Source of the DNA: Hexactinellida sp. DTS-2022
Lineage: Eukaryota > Porifera > Hexactinellida
Length of the DNA: 64,000 bases
Direction of reading: 5' to 3'
NCBI GenBank assembly: GCA_028753945.1
Contig: JAPNXP010000006.1
Span: 1,674,001 to 1,738,000, forward strand
Below the pieces are notes generated by a model, which ran no database searches, was not told where the DNA came from, and saw only the letters and a list, made by a program, of their open reading frames with translations. Positions 24,000 through 35,900 of this stretch are shown in pieces (within the stretch, counting starts at the first letter, position 1; each line of letters starts with the position of its first letter). The translations under genes and the position numbers were made by a program.

Positions 24000-26900
24000 G
24001 AGCCCTTCGGTTCTGTCGCGAAGCTTCTAATTATCACATCTCCTATCTTCAAATCCCTGAACTGAGCATCGACTTGAACTTCCTAGCATAATCAAACAAA
24101 TTTACTGACCAACAAGACACTTCCTTTCAATCTATTCAGTCATTTGTCAAGTCATTTTCTTGTCCGCCATTTCTTGATGAGATTCATGACCTATCAACAA
24201 TTGATTGTGGTTCCAGTTGATTCAATCATTAGCCTTTATTGCAGGCTATTCTGTCAATCAGTACCTGAACGAACAAAACCGTGTCATGTCTGTCTACATA
24301 CGTATGCTAACACTTGATAAATAATTTCTGCTTGATTTAAACTTGGACTCTCAGTATAAACTTCTGCAGCTAATAGACCTTGGCGGACTTAAATATCCAT
24401 CTGAGCCAGTTTTGAAATCCATTCTTGTTTTATGGAATACCTTTAGTGCCATCGAAAACAATAAATAACTATTGGCGAAGCATGTAAGTGGACCTTCTAG
24501 AAAAATAATATTTGAACTCGCGTTGTTGTATTTGGAAGATAGTGATAATTGTAATCCAAGTATTTGGAGCTGTGGCGTGTTTTGTTGGAACATCTTATCG
24601 AAGCTAGTCTTTTCCGCAGCGAATTGCTTTCTTGCAATAAAAGTTAAGAATTATAACTCGCTGGTTCTTTCAAAAAGTATAGAAAAGCGTAAATTAAAGA
24701 AATTCTCTTAATTATGTGTTTACTTATTTGTATTTACCATGATTTGTATTACTCTGTTTATTCTTATTTCTATTATGTAGTTAAGTGTGTCGTGTGTTAC
24801 TGCTAGAGCCAGAGAGAGAAAGAGAAGAGAGGAGAGAGGAGAAAGGAAAGAAAGCAAATAATTGTGTAGTATTCACTGTATATTAATATTATAAATTGTA
24901 CTGTTTGTGTTTATTATTACTATTAAATTATGAAAATCCAATCACCCTTCTCATTACAGCTAATACTAATCACGGGCTAGCAGGCTGAGTTATGTTTACG
25001 ACCTATAGAGTAGAGACGTATAAAAAACTTAGTAGTTCAATATAGAAAACATTAAAAAATTAAAATTTCCCATCTTCTTGTGCATCCCTGGTATATCTAC
25101 TGTCAGGCCATATATAGAGTAGGCTATGGCTAATCCATTTAATAGACTTCTAAATATCTTGTGTCGGTAGTTTATTATATAACTGTGCCGACTATACTAT
25201 AGTACTGTATAGTGGCCCAGTTCTATTCTTACTGCCTTGGTTAGTAATTATTACTGTGCCGACTATACTATAGTATAGTGGGCCAGTATTGGTCTTAGTG
25301 CTTTGGTTAATTATTACTGTGCCGACTATATTATAGTATAGTGGCCCATTCTAATCTTAGTGCTTTGGTATATTATTACTGTGCCGACTATACTATAGTA
25401 AAGTGGCCCAGTATTGAAATCACTGCCTATATTATTTTAACTGTACCGACTATACTACAGTATAGTGGCCCAGTTCTAATCGTAGTGCTTTGGTTGCCAA
25501 TTATTATTACTGTGCCGACTATAGTATAGTGGCCCAGTATTGGTCTTAGTGCTTTGGTTAGTTATTATTATTATTACTGTGCTGACTATACTATAGTATA
25601 GTGGTCCAGTATTGGTCTTGGTTATTATATACTGTGCCGACTATACTATAGTATAGTGGCCCAGTATTGGTCTTAGTGCTTTGGTATATTAGTCCGCATT
25701 CTCTGCACAGAACAGAGTTTAACTAGCTAAGAGCCCAAATTTTCAGGGTATACGTCTCATGGGTTACAGATGTGCACCTGGGGTCACGATTTTTGATTAC
25801 ATTTTTTTTGACACAATTTCAACACCTTTCAAAATTTGGCTGGTCCATAACTGAAAAAATGTTTTACTAAACTCCCAATTTTTATTTCACTTTTGGATTC
25901 ATCATAAAATTCTGTGTCTGATGGGAGACGAAATTTTTTAATAATGGGTTTAATTTCTGCCATAAATGGGTTATGTGAGTATATTTCCTTCTGCAAGAAT
26001 ACTCTTATACTGTTAATAACGGACGTAATTACCGTATTTCCCCGAATAAGCGCCCCGGCGCTTATTGTTTTCGTGGACCAAAATTATCCTGAAATTTTCG
26101 TGAAAAATGCAGAATAATTATTTAGGTGGGTTCTAATGGTTTCCACCAACAGTATACCTACTGAAGTTGCCAAAATCAATGGAATTACAATACAGTGATC
26201 TACTAATGTGTTTAAATTTTATCATACCAATGTCATTTTTATTGACCCGGCGCTTATTCATTCCCCCGTCGCTTATTCGGGGAAATACGGTAATTATAAA
26301 TAATTCAGTCTGAATTTGACTTATTTTTAGAAGGTTCCAGTTTGTTTATTAGGGGTCATCGAGTGTGCGGAATTGAAATTTGATAGCCAAATTAAATAAT
26401 TTACTTAATAAATGTAAGTTGACATTGAAATTGGTGTTAAATTATAAATAAATAAAATAATATTAATAATTATGTATACTAATCAATTAAATATCATTAA
26501 TTTCAGAGATAAACAAACTTCCAATTTATCAATTGATCCCTAAGTTATGTAACACCTCTACAAATGGGTCTTGACAACTTGAGGTAATGATGACATCGTA
26601 AAAAAAATGTGTTTTACAATTTTGTGAATTCTATATTTCGAATGGGTTGGTTGGTGTTGGGTGATCACCCAACTCATCACTTATTAAATTCTACTGAAAC
26701 TTGAATATCTTTGAAATGAAGTGAGCTAATACGTATCATCCAACTCACTAAGGGTCGTTGCCTTTTTAAACACCTTTCTGAAATAATTTAACACCTTGAT
26801 AGTGAAAAAAATTCCAAAATCGCAGCTGTGGCGACAGCATTTCCTTTGGAGGCACTACCCATTAACCATCCAGTAGCCACCAAAATATAGTACCTAGTAC

Positions 26901-29900
26901 CTACAAAGGGAAATGCGTCGGCACAGCTGCAATTTTGGATTTTTTTATTCCAGCTGTACTGAACTTGTCAAATATATATTACATTGTACGAAAGTGTGAT
27001 GCAAGTAACTGCGAATGATAAACCCTGTACGTAAATGCGCGGCTCCCGTTTTTAGGAACAGAATGATGAAAATAATATATACGTATGTACAATAATTTAA
27101 TTAGTTTTATGAGCCAAGGTTCAAAGCTTGACATTTTGAAGTAGTTTCACTAAAGCCATGGCGGGGTATATTATAAAACCATATTAGAGTATAATGTAGA
27201 TAATACAATAAACATGTCAAACTAGGCTGAGTAGGTGTGTATCTAATGCCGATATTTTATCCTCAATAAACATGTAATAATATTTAGGACAAACCATATA
27301 CGTACATGTAGTATATAAGGCAAATACCTAGCGTCTATGAGAATTATCTGTCTCTGACAAGTGATAACTCTCAAGGCGTGGTTCCTCTTGGTGTACTCCG
27401 GACAGGGCCTAGCTAAGGAGTGAGTGAGGGGATACACCCTCCTGTACTCGGAAAGATACCTCTTTGTGTCCGCCATGCTCCATAACACCAACAGAGGGCC
27501 TCGTATCTGTGAGTAGAACGCCTTCCAGTGTCTCTGCTTGCCAGCAGTGCGCTTCCCCTCCGTGTCAGTTATGTTCTTAATGTACAGGAGACCCTCACGG
27601 ATAGGTGTCGATTCTGTGCTGATGCTAACGCTCACCATTGAGTCTGTAGTAAATATAATGAAAATATATCCGATATGATTCGGTGCATGCAGTTAAATAG
27701 AACAGTACTCCCAGAAGTTTCATAATACGTGAATACTCCCTCTTATATAAAGTATATAACGTAGAATACGTAAATATTCAAATTAAATTAAAATTTCAGG
27801 GTTGTATCAACTCATTTTGAGTTGGCACAAAAACTCATTTTCTCTCTGCCAACTCATTCATATTACATGTACCAACTCATTCAACTCATTCATTTTCATG
27901 TAACTAACTCAATCAACTCATTCATTTTTTCCAACTCAAAATGAGTTGATACAGCCCTGAAATCTCAATATACTGTAGATCAGAAGAATTTAAGTTGTTT
28001 TAGGGGGAATAATATTATTAGATGACGGAGGAGAAATTATTATAAAATATGTTAGATTAAGGTCATTAGACCATCCCAAAATTGGATCGCGATCCAGATC
28101 CTAGCTGTATTTATGATTTACGATCCGATCAAAGATCCCTTTCAAGATCCTTTATAAACTCCTTTGATAATAACTTAATGAATCAGAGTTATGTTCCAAC
28201 ATTTTGTGCAAAAGAGGTCGCCCCAATTACCCATGTCTAAATAACATAGATTAGAACAGCGTTTCCCAACCTTTTTCAACCGTGGACCCCCTATAGTCAT
28301 TCTGTGGACCCCTTCCCATTGACCGTAATACATCTTGTGGACCCCTTACAGCCATCCGTGGATCCCAGGTTTGGAACCACTGGATTAGAAAATCGCTAGT
28401 ATAGTGCGAAGACGATTAATATGGAATTTTGGTTATTACAAATACTATTTCAGTCCCCTTCAAAGCCTGTCAATACAATGATATTGCTTAATATGAGTTC
28501 GGATATGGCAAATTTTGGAGCTCCTTAGTGTTCGTACTAACGACACTCTACTGCAGTGGCGTAGCCAAGGGGGGGCCGAGGGGGCCATGCCCCCCCCCCC
28601 ACCCCCCCGAAAACTTTGTCACTTAGTTTTTATCGTTATATTTTTAATGACTCGTGCTAATAATCATCAAAGTCAAGTATGGGCCCCCCGTGGAAAATTT
28701 CTAGCTACGCCACTGCTCTACTGTATAATACAGTGGATGCCGGTTATAAGCACATCGTCGGGAACTGCACTTAAGGGGCTTATAACCGGCATGTTCTTAT
28801 AACCGACATAAATTATACAGTGTATATGGCAACCGTTTTCCAACATAGTGTGCTTATATCCGATATGTTCTTATAACCGGTGTGCTTATATCCGACATCT
28901 ACTGTAAATGATAAAACTATCAAGCTATTAATTTCGTAATCTGAATTAGAAAATGAACGACAATCGGCATCTATTGTTATAAATTCTTCGATCAGGTCGT
29001 TCACGATTGAGTTTCCAAAAGGATCCGGTTACGATTCTGAAAAAGGACCGCGATCCGGATCCTATTACCATGTTCCTAATACTAATACCCTAGTTAGCTT
29101 TCACAATAAATCGATTGTATTGTATTTCCTATATAAATCTACATAATAGTACTGTATTACTTTCTGTAAATAGGAAAATAATTTTTTGTATACTTGAAGC
29201 ACCGTTGCATAATACGTATTTTATACATTGGTAATACGTTTATTGTCAGCAGGGTTGCCAATCCAATCCAATCCAATCGACAATCCAATCCAATCGAGCC
29301 AAATTTGGACAATCGATTATTCGGATGACAATCCAATCGCAATCGACAATCCAAAATATCGTCGATTTATTTTGGATTGTTTCTCCGATTTTTTTCTATC
29401 GTTTACTCCTCAGTATTATATCAAAAAGAGTTATGTTTCATCATATGTTCAAACATAAAACATATATTATTGGGTTCAATTGACGAGCAATTGAGCATTT
29501 TAAATTTTGGCATTATTTAGAAATTGAAAAAACAAACAATCGAAAAAAATCGATGAAAATTCATCGATTGCAATCCAATCGATAAAAATCGAACCAATCC
29601 AATCGACAATCCAATCGATGAAAAATGCAGCAATCCAAACGATAATCCAATCGATGAAAAAAGCAGCAATCGGCAATCGAAAATCTTCTCGATTGGATTG
29701 GATTGGCAACCCTGATTGTCAGGGATGCCGTGAGTATGGGAATTCCCATACCAATGAGAATGGGATGAGAATGTGAATCAGATTTCCCCACAGGACACCC
29801 TTATGGACATCAATACAACTGATACAAGGCCGTTACACCAGTTACGGAATTTTTACTACTACTTTTTTCTGAATTGTTTTGCAGGCTATTTGTATATGTG

Positions 29901-32900
29901 GTAAGTTACAAAGCGACCTAACAAGCGAGGCGCCCTAGTCTATATAGATATACTGTAGCATCAATTTATATAGGTACTAGCGTGCTTCGCGGCAGAACCC
30001 AACCACACACCAACCGCTTCGCGTTGGTGTATGGTTTATACACTTCTAACATTGATTATAAAGCGTAAATAGGCCTAAATAGTCAAATTTAAAAATGTGA
30101 AATGATTACGTCATCATGTGATAATGAGCAAGCATATTGGCAATCTGGTGTGACCAAAGTGTCTGCATCATTAAAATGCATGTTCTGTTAAATTTTCAGA
30201 TTTTTATCTCTTAGAGTGCGAGAATTATGTGCGATTAAGTGACTATTCAGGGTTCTCGAAATGTGACAATGACGTCATAACTTGTCGTGAGAAATTTTGA
30301 GTGAAAACCTCAAATTGCTGACGGGTGCCAAAAGTTACCCCTATATGCCAAAAATCACATTTTGAAACCGGAAACCAAATGCTTTTTCAATTTTTATAAA
30401 TTAGAGCCTCTCAGACTCAAGTTAAAAACCCCGAATCGCGAAGTCCTTATCTAAAGGAGTCTATGCAATTACGTAATAATTTGGTGTGAAATTTATTTTC
30501 CTATTCCCATGAATTCCATCTTATTCCCACAGGATTTATTTGCTGATTCATATGGAGATCAATATGGGAATTCCCATGTGAATTCTCATATGGGGAACCA
30601 AATGAGAATTCCCATATGGAGATTGGGGATCCCAATGGAATCCCCAAGTGAATTCCCACAGAAATCCTGTGGGAATGGATTGGGAATGGAAATTCCACGA
30701 TAACCCTGTTTAATATACGTAATACATGTATTATACAACTTAGGCGTTCCCAAAATGTAAATGAGTTAACAAACTTTCTATAGGAATGATGACTTCTTTT
30801 TTCTCCTCCTGCTTCCTGACATTGAGCCTCGAAGATGTCTGCACTCCCTGCGAGCCAGTCTCCAGGGTCTTCTTCTTGATAGAAGTGTAACATTCTTTCA
30901 GGAGGGTAGTAGAGAAGTTCTTGTTATCGCATTGACCCATCAGGTTCTCGTAGAAATCTTTAAACGTCATAGATTTACCCAAGTTCTATAAAGTTAATTA
31001 TAAAGTATATATCTACTCCCTACAAAAAAGGAATTTGTTATTGAATCAATGAAATTATTTGATTCAAACGATTAGTCTGGTCGTTGGAAGTTTCAACCTA
31101 GAAAAATTAATACAAAGCTGAATTTAGTAACATTCGAAACGAATTTCTTCGTAGAATTACTAGAATAACATATAGTCCAGGTGCATAGCATTAAAATTTC
31201 AACGTAATGTTCATTTTTTTGATAGAAGCACAAAAATTTGTACATTCCAGCGTTTTTATGGAAAATTCTTCCAAATATGGTCATGTGATATATCAAATTA
31301 TCGGAAATTTTACTCCGAACCCGAATTCAACAATAAAGAGCGATATTACTTTATTTGAACAAGTTTTTATGGGGTCAAGTCCGGCGGCGAACACTATCGG
31401 AAGTGGTTACTTTTGCGAGCTGTCATTGCCGATATAGGCACTCTTTCAATTGCCTCAATATTAAAAAATGTTGGCACCAAATCAAAGTACATGTGTACAA
31501 CTTTTGGTACTTTTATCAAAAAAATGAACATTTGTATGGAGATGCTGCTGGACTCGTATGCAAAATCCGTTTGGGGAAAACCAAATAGGGTCATGTGATA
31601 TATGAAATTGATGGAAATTTAACGCTGAGTACAAATATGATGATTATAAATTTAATATATTTGATTAGAGAAATTAGTTGTGGGGAATGTCGGCGATTTA
31701 TTATGAAAAATCCGACACTGCCTTCCGTATAAAATTTTCCTCAAACGGATTTTACCGGATATTGGATATGTTATTCTATGAAGAAATGCGCTTGTAATGA
31801 TAACAAAGTTAGCTTTCTATGAATTTTTCTAGGTATGACCATTTTTGGATTTCAACGACCAGACTATGTGGAAAATACCTATAAATTAACGAATTACTAC
31901 AAGTATAAAGATTTAAGTTAACTTAATATTACAATAGCCATCCAAAATATAGGACTGGTACTGACTTTACAACGAATGAAAGACATCAAATATAAACTAA
32001 TCACAAGTTATATGGTAATTTTAAACACCGGTATCGCGTATATGTGCAGTTTATGGACGTGCTTGGTATGCACGCATACAGACTGGTATATGGGCGTGCT
32101 AGTATCAATTACTTTCTTTTGGTTCTATATTATATACCTACCAACGTAATCCCCAATTTCATGAGTGTGAGAAACGCTATATGTATTCTAGATCAACATT
32201 ACATTAATATTGAATGAATGAATGAAGACTATATTTTTGGAAAAAGCCCATTCACAACATGTGATCTTCCATGGGATCCTCACATAACTAAACACAATAA
32301 TAGTAATACACAAATACAACAAGCAAAAATTTACAAACACGAACAAATAAACTAAATACCAAAGAAGATGATAAGTTACATATATTTACAGTTCAGTTCA
32401 TAGGTGAGTTTATAAATAAGCAGGGTTGATAAAAATCATGATTTTTTTAAAAAAATCAAAAAAATCCGATTTTTTTGATTTAAATCAGATTTTTTTGATT
32501 TAAATCAGAATTTTGATTTTAATTGTTTTTTTTTGCAATCTATATCACACTGGCGTATATTATTTGGCTAATAGATTAATTACATTGTTAATGACTCATT
32601 ATCAATGTAATTTGACTCATTATCAATGTATTTTCTTTTCTTTTCGCAAAAAACAATAGACATAAAAAATCTGATTTAAATAAAAAAAGTCCGACTTTTT
32701 TTGATTTAAATCAGACTTCTTTGATTAAAATCAGATTTTTGATTAAAATCATGATTTTTATTAATAAAAATCATTGATTTAAACCATGATTTAAATCAAT
32801 GATTTAAATCACTTGATTTAAATCAAACAACCCTGTAAATAAGTGAAGTAAATGTAGGTTTAAGACAGTGATAGAGTTTGAGTAAAAAGTAAATAAAAGC

Positions 32901-35900
32901 TTTTTGAATGTCGTAACTGAGGTGGCTCGTTTGACTGAGATAGGAAGATAATTGAACAGCTTAGCAGCGCAGTGAGCAAATGAGCTTTTAAATAAAGACA
33001 GATTTTGTTTTGGGAGCTAGAAGTTGCTCCTTGGAGTTCTAGAAGTCATTGAATGAGTATTAGTTGCGTGGACTTCATTGAACATTTTCTTGATGTAGTT
33101 CGGCGCTAAATCGTTGATAACTCGGAATGCAATGAGGCACCTACGACAAGATAAATAAAGGCTAAATGGAAGAAATTTAGTTTGTTGAATAAAGGAGTAT
33201 GTGAAGTATAAGTATCAACGTCCAAAAATGATCCCGCACATCTCTTTAAGACAATAGAAAGAGAATTGATTACACCTGAAGCAGCACCACCCCAAACCGT
33301 ACATGCATAATTTTAAATAAGAACCAATAAACACATGATAATAGGTCATGCTTGCAGAAAATGGCACAAACTTCTTCACTCTACGTAAAACACTTAAACG
33401 GAGGTTTAGTTTCTTAATTAGAGAAATAACGTGTTGTGACCATGACCATGACAATCTATTATCAATTACCACTCCAAGATATTTATGACTGGAAACATCA
33501 TTCAACAGAGATCTGCCACAGTAGATGTCCATGCGATTTCTAGCTAAATTCGGCCTTTTTTGGCATGTGCAGATGAGCATAGAACAGGGGTTTTTTAAAG
33601 CCGATCTTGGTGTAAATTTTGCACCAAGATTTTTTGAGTTACACCACGATTCGGGTCGGTTGCGACATTTGCAGTGTTGAGTAACACTACGATTATGGGT
33701 CGGCCGCGGCCGCTGCAGTGTTTAGTTACACCGAGGTTTCAACCTTAAAAAAAACCCTGGCATAGAATACTACTTTTCTAGGTTGATGACCATTTGTTAT
33801 CTAAACTCCATTTCAAAATGCGCTCGAATTCTCGGTTTAGTATCGCATTTAATGCTACTAAGTTAGAATTAGAAGTATAAATACAGCAGTCATCGGCATA
33901 TAAGGCCTTGTTCGATTCCAAAATAGAAAACACCAAATCGTTGATGAAAATTAAAAAGAGTAATGGACCAAGGATTGATCCTTGCGGAACTCCACAAGCA
34001 AGGGTTCTAGCACTTGAAAGCGAGTTCTTGAAGGAAACACGTTGAGAGCGATCAGACAGATAACTGTGAAACCAGTCAGGAGATTTTCCGAAGAATTTAT
34101 AAAAGTTTTTTAAGGAGAATAGAATGATTTACGAGATCAAAGGCCTTTCTAAAATCCAGTGAAACAATACCAACTACTTCTTTCCTATTGAGACCATCAT
34201 AAAAATCTTGAGTCAGTTTTAACAATGCCGTTTCACAGCTGTGGTTCTTCCGGAAGCCAGACTGAACGTCAGAAATGAGTGAATGATTTTAGATATGAAT
34301 TTAATGAATTGGCAACGTGCCTCTCTAGAATTTTAGATAATATGGGGAGTGAGGAAATCGGTCTAAAGTTGGATTTATTGGATGAATTACCAGATTTATG
34401 AAGGCAAACTAATTAGCTTCTTTCCAATGAGAGGGAAACTTGCCACATTTGATACTAGCATTAAGAACTTTTGAAATCGATGGCGCAATCAATGGTGCAG
34501 AAATCTTAAGAATTTTAGGTCCAATATTATCTAAACCAGGAGCTGTAATATTTAGGGTCCGAAGTTCATTAAGTACGAATTCAGGGGTTAAAGGTTGGAT
34601 TTCAAAGTAGTAATCAGCAGGAAGCTTCTGATTAACAAAATTTGACAAAGAGGAGAAATCAGGCCAACTGTCCGGCGCCGACACGTGATGAAATTGTAAA
34701 GGGAGGTTAGAAAAATAGTCATTAAATTCATCAGCTATCAATATGGCTTCAGAAACAACGTTATCACTCATTATCACGCTTTGGGGAACTGGAGAAAATC
34801 TTTGGGAACCACTTCCTTGAAAAGTGGTTCTGACTTACAAGTTGACTGTAAGGTGATATAGTGAGATGATTTGGCATCTGTTCACAATTTAGTTACTTTG
34901 TTTAACCAGTCTCCACTAAGGTATATTCTGGGATTGAGCAAAACCATCACGCATTTTCATAGCTTTAGAATTTCTTCACTAAGCCAATCAGGCTGAGTTT
35001 GATCTTTTACTGTCCACTCTTTTTAATTGCTAAGTGTTTGTCGACAACTTTAAAGAATAATAGATACCATAAATCCACATATAATCAACATCCTTAGCAT
35101 CACTAGTGGATTATAATGTATTCCATGGTTAAGTAGATAAAGCATTAAGAAACTTCGCTTCATTGAAGTGTTAAAAGACGTATAGGTTAAATAGAAATGT
35201 TCCTGCTTAACTGTAAATCTTAATTAAAAACTAAACAAATGGGGAAATGATAAATGCAGCCAATTTTGGGTACCTTTACTTGTCTAATTCTATTAGGATG
35301 AAAAACATAAGCGTGATCAATAATGGAAGTTGAAATATCAGTCACTCGTGAATTTTCACGTATAAGTTGATACATTTTAAATTTATAGTAATCTCTCATA
35401 AGATCTATATTAAAGTCACCCATTATAATCGTGTACTTATCTTCAGCTAGCGACTCCGTCACTTTTTCTTCAAAGCGAATAAACCAGGGTAAATCAGCAT
35501 TAAGTAGTCTGTACTCAAAACATAATAATATATGAGAAGTATGACTATTCTTTAGTTCAAACCAAACATATTCATCTTGAACATGCTCCAGTTCATCCCT
35601 CCTTATGAATGAGAGCGTGAATTTTATAAATATCAGAATGCCTCCACCTCTTTTAGATGAGTATCTGTCCTTTCTAATGAGCGAATATCCAGGAATACTG
35701 ATTTCGGCATCCAAGTGGTCAGTTAGCCATGACTCTGAAATTCCTAGAACATCACACTCCTTTCCCGGCTGAGAGAGAAGCAGTTTAAGATCTGTTAATT
35801 TGGAATAAATCCAACGGTATTTCCAGTGACATACCTTCAGACCTTTAGAAAGTTTAAAAGCCATAGGCGGTGTTGAGTGAAGAGTCATAAGAAAATCTGT

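Larger units (their letters stand above)
22489..24714 (+). pseudogene. THAP-domain P-element transposase, inactivated
   Basis: The N-terminus MPNSCSVPGYKSNY..VPVFKMP..AW..ALRRED..VCINHF is a THAP zinc finger whose second Cys is replaced by Tyr (C-VPGY). After a frameshift come KLKEGAVPSLLPGCPGYYSS and KLTLISLPNSWLVWFRN, the usual post-THAP segment. Later blocks FNINTPFKGIRLND, KLSIQTYTSFRHAC, FLQTDPLEHHFG and LIDLGGLKYPSEPVL follow THAP9/P-transposase order, and the frame ends KRKLKKFS. At least four frameshifts or stops, a MITE and a Helitron-like fragment break it. Confidence 0.85.
25182..26939. mobile_element. Hairpin-family unit with tandem repeats
   Basis: From left to right: eight palindromic tandem units, the landmark CAGAACAGAG..CACCTGGGGTCACGA, an AT-rich body with TGATGACATCGT, and hairpin 26813-26939. 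It is the reverse-complement arrangement of 54935-56543. Non-coding. A MITE interrupts it at 26032. Confidence 0.65.
28078..29065. mobile_element. GGATCGCGATCC element carrying three nested MITEs
   Basis: Ends rich in GGATCGCGATCCAGATCC (28084-28150) and GGACCGCGATCCGGATCC (29046-29063) face each other. Between them are independent insertions at 28257, 28554 and 28731. The outer boundaries are approximate. Confidence 0.45.
32213..35900 (-). mobile_element. CR1/L2-like LINE, antisense, decayed
   Basis: Read on the minus strand: endonuclease (35888-35220), linker and RT (34777 to about 33000), and a 3' end at 32213 with short TTCA repeats. It is a separate lineage from the LINE at 17683: YADD rather than FADD, and a TTCA rather than ATT tail. 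Multiple frameshifts and two nested MITEs make it inactive. It joins the integrase pseudogene at about 35900. Confidence 0.8.

Noticed and set aside
25182..25690. CRISPR-like array
   Set aside because: Units include the spacers in the repeat, lengths vary, and the context is a eukaryotic transposon family.
28515..28802. 95-codon frame with a poly-Pro stretch
   Set aside because: Lies across a hAT-type MITE and the start of a pogo-like MITE; no domain.
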